From Solirubrobacterales bacterium (GTDB lineage: Bacteria; Actinomycetota; Thermoleophilia; Solirubrobacterales; 70-9): a stretch of 64,000 nt of DNA. Positions 60,978 to 64,000 of the stretch are shown piece after piece. The notes beneath the pieces are model-generated. The model made no database searches, was not told the DNA's origin, and saw nothing but the letters and a program-made list of their open reading frames with translations. Where the stretch lies: positions 62,001 through 126,000 of the forward strand of contig JAFKLL010000012.1 in assembly GCA_017304845.1 (NCBI GenBank). Direction: 5' to 3'. The translations under genes were made by a program, and so were the position numbers. How positions within the stretch are numbered: the stretch's first letter is position 1; every line of letters begins with the position of its first letter.

Positions 60978-61016
60978 ACGACCGACCTTTCCGAAAAATT
61001 GACGATGCCAGTATTA

Positions 61017-61030
61017 CGAACACCGTTCGG
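61017..61030. promoter_or_regulatory. Shared palindromic element upstream of the large FG-GAP gene
   Basis: CGAACACCGTTCGG, with core CGAAC-ACC-GTTCG as an inverted repeat, lies 40 bases upstream of the start at 60977. It differs at one base from the element at 7805-7818. Confidence 0.45.
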
Positions 61031-61065
61031 AAAGGGAAGTCTCGGGGCCGGGCCCCGGAAGGCGA

Positions 61066-64000
61066 TCAGGCCGTCGCCGGCTCGCCCTCCGACTCGGTCG
61101 CGCCCTCGGCGGGGTCGGCCTCCGGGGGGTTGGCCGAGCGATCGGATTCGGCGATGACCTCGTCCGGGGCCTCTCCCTTGGGGATGAAGCCGGACTTCAT
61201 GCCGAAGTAGACCGCCTGGGGGTGGTGGGCGATGATCGCGACCGTGGACTGCTCGGGCATCACCGCGTAGCCGCCCGAGAGGTACATGCCGATCTTGTCC
61301 AGCTCGAGCAGCTCCCAGACCTTCTCGTGCTCGGACTGGTCCGGGCAGGCCGGGTAGCCCCAGGAGTAACGGCGGCCCTGGCTCGACTTGATGCCCAGGT
61401 CGTGGCGCGCCTTGGCATGGAGCCACTCGGCCAGGCCCTCGGCCGACTGGACGCCGAGACCGTGGGTGTAGAGCTGCTCGGCGAACTCGCCGTCCTTCTC
61501 GAGCTGCTCCATCAGGTCGGTGACCTCGGGGCCGACGGTGACGCCCTGGAGGGCGACCACGTCGCGGATCCCCTCGTCGTTCAGCGGACGGTAGAAGTCG
61601 GTCAGGCAGATCCGGTCGTGCTTGGGCTGACGGGGGAAGACGAGGCGGTTGATCTCCTTGTCCTGATCCTCCGGGTCGAAGATGACCAGCTCGTTGCCGT
61701 CCGCGTTGCAGGGGAAGTAGCCGAGCCGGGCCCTCGGGTGGAGGTAGTCCTGCTCCCGCCACATCTGCTCCAGCTTCGGCCGGAAGGTCTCGCTGACCAG
61801 CTTGTCCCACTCGTCGCCCTTGATGCCCTTGCCGCCCCAGTGGAGCTTGAACAGGACATGCAGGTCGAGGTGGTCGAAGATCTCGTCGATGTCGACCGGG
61901 ACCTCGCGCACGCCCCAGTAGGGCGGTTCCGGGATCGGCGCATCGGTGCTGGCGGATGAACGGACCGAGTCGTCGTCGAGCGGCGGCAGGTTCTCGATGA
62001 TCTGCGGCTTGTTGCGGTAGTCCTCCGCCTCCTGCTTGAGCCGGGAGATCAGCGCGCCGCGGGCCTCGTCGTCGATCAGGGCGTCCATCGTGTCCAGCCC
62101 CTGGAAGGCGTCCTTGCAGTAGATGACGCCGGGCTCGTAGACCTCGTCCGACTCCTTGCCATGCGGGTAGAGCGTCCGGCGGCCGAAGTCGCGGTTGATC
62201 GCGGCGCCGCCGATCAGGACCGGGTAGTCGAGGCCGCGCGAGTGGAGCTCCTGGACGGCGATCGGCATCTGCTTCGAGGTCGAGACCAGCAGGGCCGAGA
62301 GGCCGATCGCGTCGGCGTCATGCTCGATCGCGGCGTCGATGATCGTGTCGACGGGGACCTGCTTGCCGAGGTCGACCACCGTGTACCCGTTGTTGGTCAG
62401 GATCGTGTTGACCAGCGACTTGCCGATGTCGTGGACGTCACCGAACACGGTCGCGATCACGACCTTGCCCTTGGTGTGCCCGTCGATCCGGTCAAGGTAG
62501 TTCTCGAGCTGGGCGACGGCCTTCTTCATCACCTCGGCCGACTGCAGCACGAAGGGCAGGATCAGCTCGCCGGCGCCGAACTTGTCGCCGACCTCCTTCA
62601 TCGCCGGCAGCAGCACGTCGTTCAGGGTCGGGACGGCGCCGATCTTCTCGACCGACTTGTCGATCCAGTCCTCGACGCCCTCCTTCTTGCGGCGCAGGAT
62701 CATGAAGTGGAGCGCTTCCTCCGGCTCCATGCCCTCGGTCGCGTCCTCGGCCTCCTCCTCGGCCTCTTCGCCCTTCGACTCGAAGTGGGCGATGAACCGC
62801 TCGAGCGCATCCTCGCGCCGGTTGAAGACCAGGTCGTTGGTCAGCTCCCGCTCTTCCTCGGGGATCTCGCCGTACGGCTTGATGTGGTTCGGGTTGACCA
62901 TCGCCAGGTCGAGGCCGGCCTCGACGCAGTGATGGAGGAAGACCGAGTTCAGCACCGCGCGCGCGGGCTGGCTGACGCCGAAGCTGACGTTGGAGACGCC
63001 GAGCGAGGTCTTGACCCCGGGGATCTCCTCCTTGATCCGGCGGATGCCCTCGATCGTCTCGATCGCGCTGGGCCGCCACTCCTCGTCACCCGTGGTCAGG
63101 GTGAAGGTGAGGTCGTCGAAGATCAGCGCCTCACGGTCCATGCCGTGCTCGTCGCAGACCATCTCGGTGATCCGCTTGGCGATCTCGACCTTGCGGTCGG
63201 CGGTCTTGCCCATGCCGACCTCGTCGATGGTCAGGGCGATCAGGCAGGCGCCATGCGCCTTGGCCAGGGGCACCACCTTGTCGAGCTTGTCGCGGCCGGC
63301 CTCTAGGTTGACCGAGTTGACGATCGCCCGGCCGGGGATCTGCTCCAGGGCCGTCTTGATCACGTCCGGCTCGGTCGAGTCGACCTGGATCGGGGCGGGC
63401 TGGGTCAGCGAGATCCGCTTCACCACCTGCCGCATCTGCTCGTCCTCGTCCTGGCGCTCGGTCAGGGCGACGCAGACGTCGAGCACATGGGCGCCGCCCT
63501 CGACCTGATCCTCGGCGATCTGGGTGATCGTCTCGTAGTCGTCGGCCAGCAGCAGTTCCTTCGCGCGGCGCGAACCCTGCGAGTTGACCCGCTCGCCGAC
63601 CAGGGTCGGGCTCGGCTCCTGCACCAGCGGGGTGGAGGTCATCATCGAGGAGACCCGGATCTCGCCCGGCTCCGGGCGCGGGCCCGGCTTGATCCCCTTG
63701 ACCCGCTCGGCGATCGCCTTGATGTGCTCGGGGGTGGTGCCGCAGCAGCCACCGACCACGCCGACCCCGTACTTCTCGACGAACTCGCCCAGCGTCGCGG
63801 CCAGCGGCCCGGGCTTCTCCGGGAAGATCGTCTCGCCGTCCGGGCCCTGCAGGGGCAGTCCGGCATTGGGGATGCAGTGGACGGGGACCGTGCTGTTCTC
63901 ACCGAGGTAGCGGATCGCGTCGCGCATGTCCTCGGGGCCGGTCGAGCAGTTCAGGCCGATCACGTCGACCTTCAGGGCCTCGAGCGTGGTCAGGACCGCC
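61066..64000 (-). CDS. metH: Cobalamin-dependent methionine synthase, 5' end beyond the window
   Basis: The frame is open to the right edge, so only the last 978 or so residues are seen. In order: end of the homocysteine domain with zinc cysteines VGGCCGTTPEH, the pterin domain (LVGERVNSQGSR, VDSTEPDVI, NPNHIKPYG), the B12 domain (VFGDVHDIGKSLV, IGLSALLVSTSKQM) and the reactivation domain (RYSWGYPACPDQSEH, GGYAVMPEQSTVAIIAHHP). The enzyme methylates homocysteine from methyltetrahydrofolate. An acidic insert (KGEEAEEEAEDATEGMEPEE) lies before the B12 cap. The tail is also acidic. The start is outside the window. Confidence 0.95.
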   Translation of the reverse strand, partial: AVLTTLEALKVDVIGLNCSTGPEDMRDAIRYLGENSTVPVHCIPNAGLPLQGPDGETIFPEKPGPLAATLGEFVEKYGVGVVGGCCGTTPEHIKAIAERVKGIKPGPRPEPGEIRVSSMMTSTPLVQEPSPTLVGERVNSQGSRRAKELLLADDYETITQIAEDQVEGGAHVLDVCVALTERQDEDEQMRQVVKRISLTQPAPIQVDSTEPDVIKTALEQIPGRAIVNSVNLEAGRDKLDKVVPLAKAHGACLIALTIDEVGMGKTADRKVEIAKRITEMVCDEHGMDREALIFDDLTFTLTTGDEEWRPSAIETIEGIRRIKEEIPGVKTSLGVSNVSFGVSQPARAVLNSVFLHHCVEAGLDLAMVNPNHIKPYGEIPEEERELTNDLVFNRREDALERFIAHFESKGEEAEEEAEDATEGMEPEEALHFMILRRKKEGVEDWIDKSVEKIGAVPTLNDVLLPAMKEVGDKFGAGELILPFVLQSAEVMKKAVAQLENYLDRIDGHTKGKVVIATVFGDVHDIGKSLVNTILTNNGYTVVDLGKQVPVDTIIDAAIEHDADAIGLSALLVSTSKQMPIAVQELHSRGLDYPVLIGGAAINRDFGRRTLYPHGKESDEVYEPGVIYCKDAFQGLDTMDALIDDEARGALISRLKQEAEDYRNKPQIIENLPPLDDDSVRSSASTDAPIPEPPYWGVREVPVDIDEIFDHLDLHVLFKLHWGGKGIKGDEWDKLVSETFRPKLEQMWREQDYLHPRARLGYFPCNADGNELVIFDPEDQDKEINRLVFPRQPKHDRICLTDFYRPLNDEGIRDVVALQGVTVGPEVTDLMEQLEKDGEFAEQLYTHGLGVQSAEGLAEWLHAKARHDLGIKSSQGRRYSWGYPACPDQSEHEKVWELLELDKIGMYLSGGYAVMPEQSTVAIIAHHPQAVYFGMKSGFIPKGEAPDEVIAESDRSANPPEADPAEGATESEGEPATA

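Noticed and set aside
59019-61157. A 712-codon plus-strand frame opposite the large FG-GAP gene
   Set aside because: It is low-complexity Arg/Gly/Val/Asp sequence with no family features; the minus-strand product is clearly real.

Overview
The window is strongly GC-rich and densely coded. It looks like chromosomal DNA from a high-GC actinobacterium, most likely class Thermoleophilia (Solirubrobacterales). This is inferred from content: many acyl-CoA and beta-oxidation genes, LLM-type (probably F420-dependent) oxidoreductases, lvaA/ACAD11-type phosphotransferases, ArsR-SRPBCC-DUF899 operons, and large secreted FG-GAP/choice-of-anchor proteins with basic C-terminal tails. No rRNA, tRNA, CRISPR array, transposase or integrase was found, and no gap between genes exceeds about 215 bases.

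Layout. 1-5 kb: the 3' end of a penicillin-acylase-family gene, protein-repair and small-molecule methyltransferases, an alpha/beta hydrolase, a FadR-type regulator and a sterol-desaturase-like membrane enzyme behind a near-perfect FadR operator, then tag. 5-9.5 kb: an M14 peptidase, a secreted FG-GAP protein, and a tightly overlapped ArsR-SRPBCC-DUF899-micropeptide operon with a leaderless promoter and overlapping operator. 9.5-18.3 kb: an APH-type kinase, then a plus-strand group made of a pyruvate-phosphate-dikinase-like protein without its PEP/pyruvate barrel, a 548-residue protein of a family I do not recognise ('family X'), and a complete ribose/xylose-type ABC importer. 18.4-31 kb: a duplicated-domain secreted protein and a lipid/acyl-CoA region, including separate genes matching the three parts of mammalian ACAD10 (APH kinase, HAD, acyl-CoA dehydrogenase). 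31-37 kb: a thioredoxin-reductase-like enzyme, an XRE-cupin regulator, an ECF sigma factor with its partner, TPP-riboswitch-controlled thiC, a phosphodiesterase and an LLM oxidoreductase. 37.9-40.2 kb: a less GC-rich accessory patch with a DUF4417-like gene that lacks a proper start, and a coiled-coil/HARE-HTH-like protein.

40.2-49 kb holds a minus-strand catabolic group: PucR/CdaR-type regulator, AMP-forming acyl-CoA ligase, a free-standing phosphohistidine (PEP-utiliser mobile) domain, a second family X protein, a winged-helix-like protein, a phosphotriesterase-family hydrolase and a zinc alcohol dehydrogenase. Two separate loci in one window therefore pair family X with a phosphohistidine swivel domain. 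I consider this the best candidate for an undescribed system: a split dikinase in which family X might bind or phosphorylate the acceptor substrate. That role is inference.

49-64 kb: a beta-oxidation set (enoyl-CoA hydratase, 3-hydroxyacyl-CoA dehydrogenase, SDR, thiolase), a TetR regulator with twin palindromic operators and its divergent hydrolase, two more large FG-GAP/choice-of-anchor proteins (one split by a frameshift), a hotdog thioesterase, and cobalamin-dependent methionine synthase running off the right edge.
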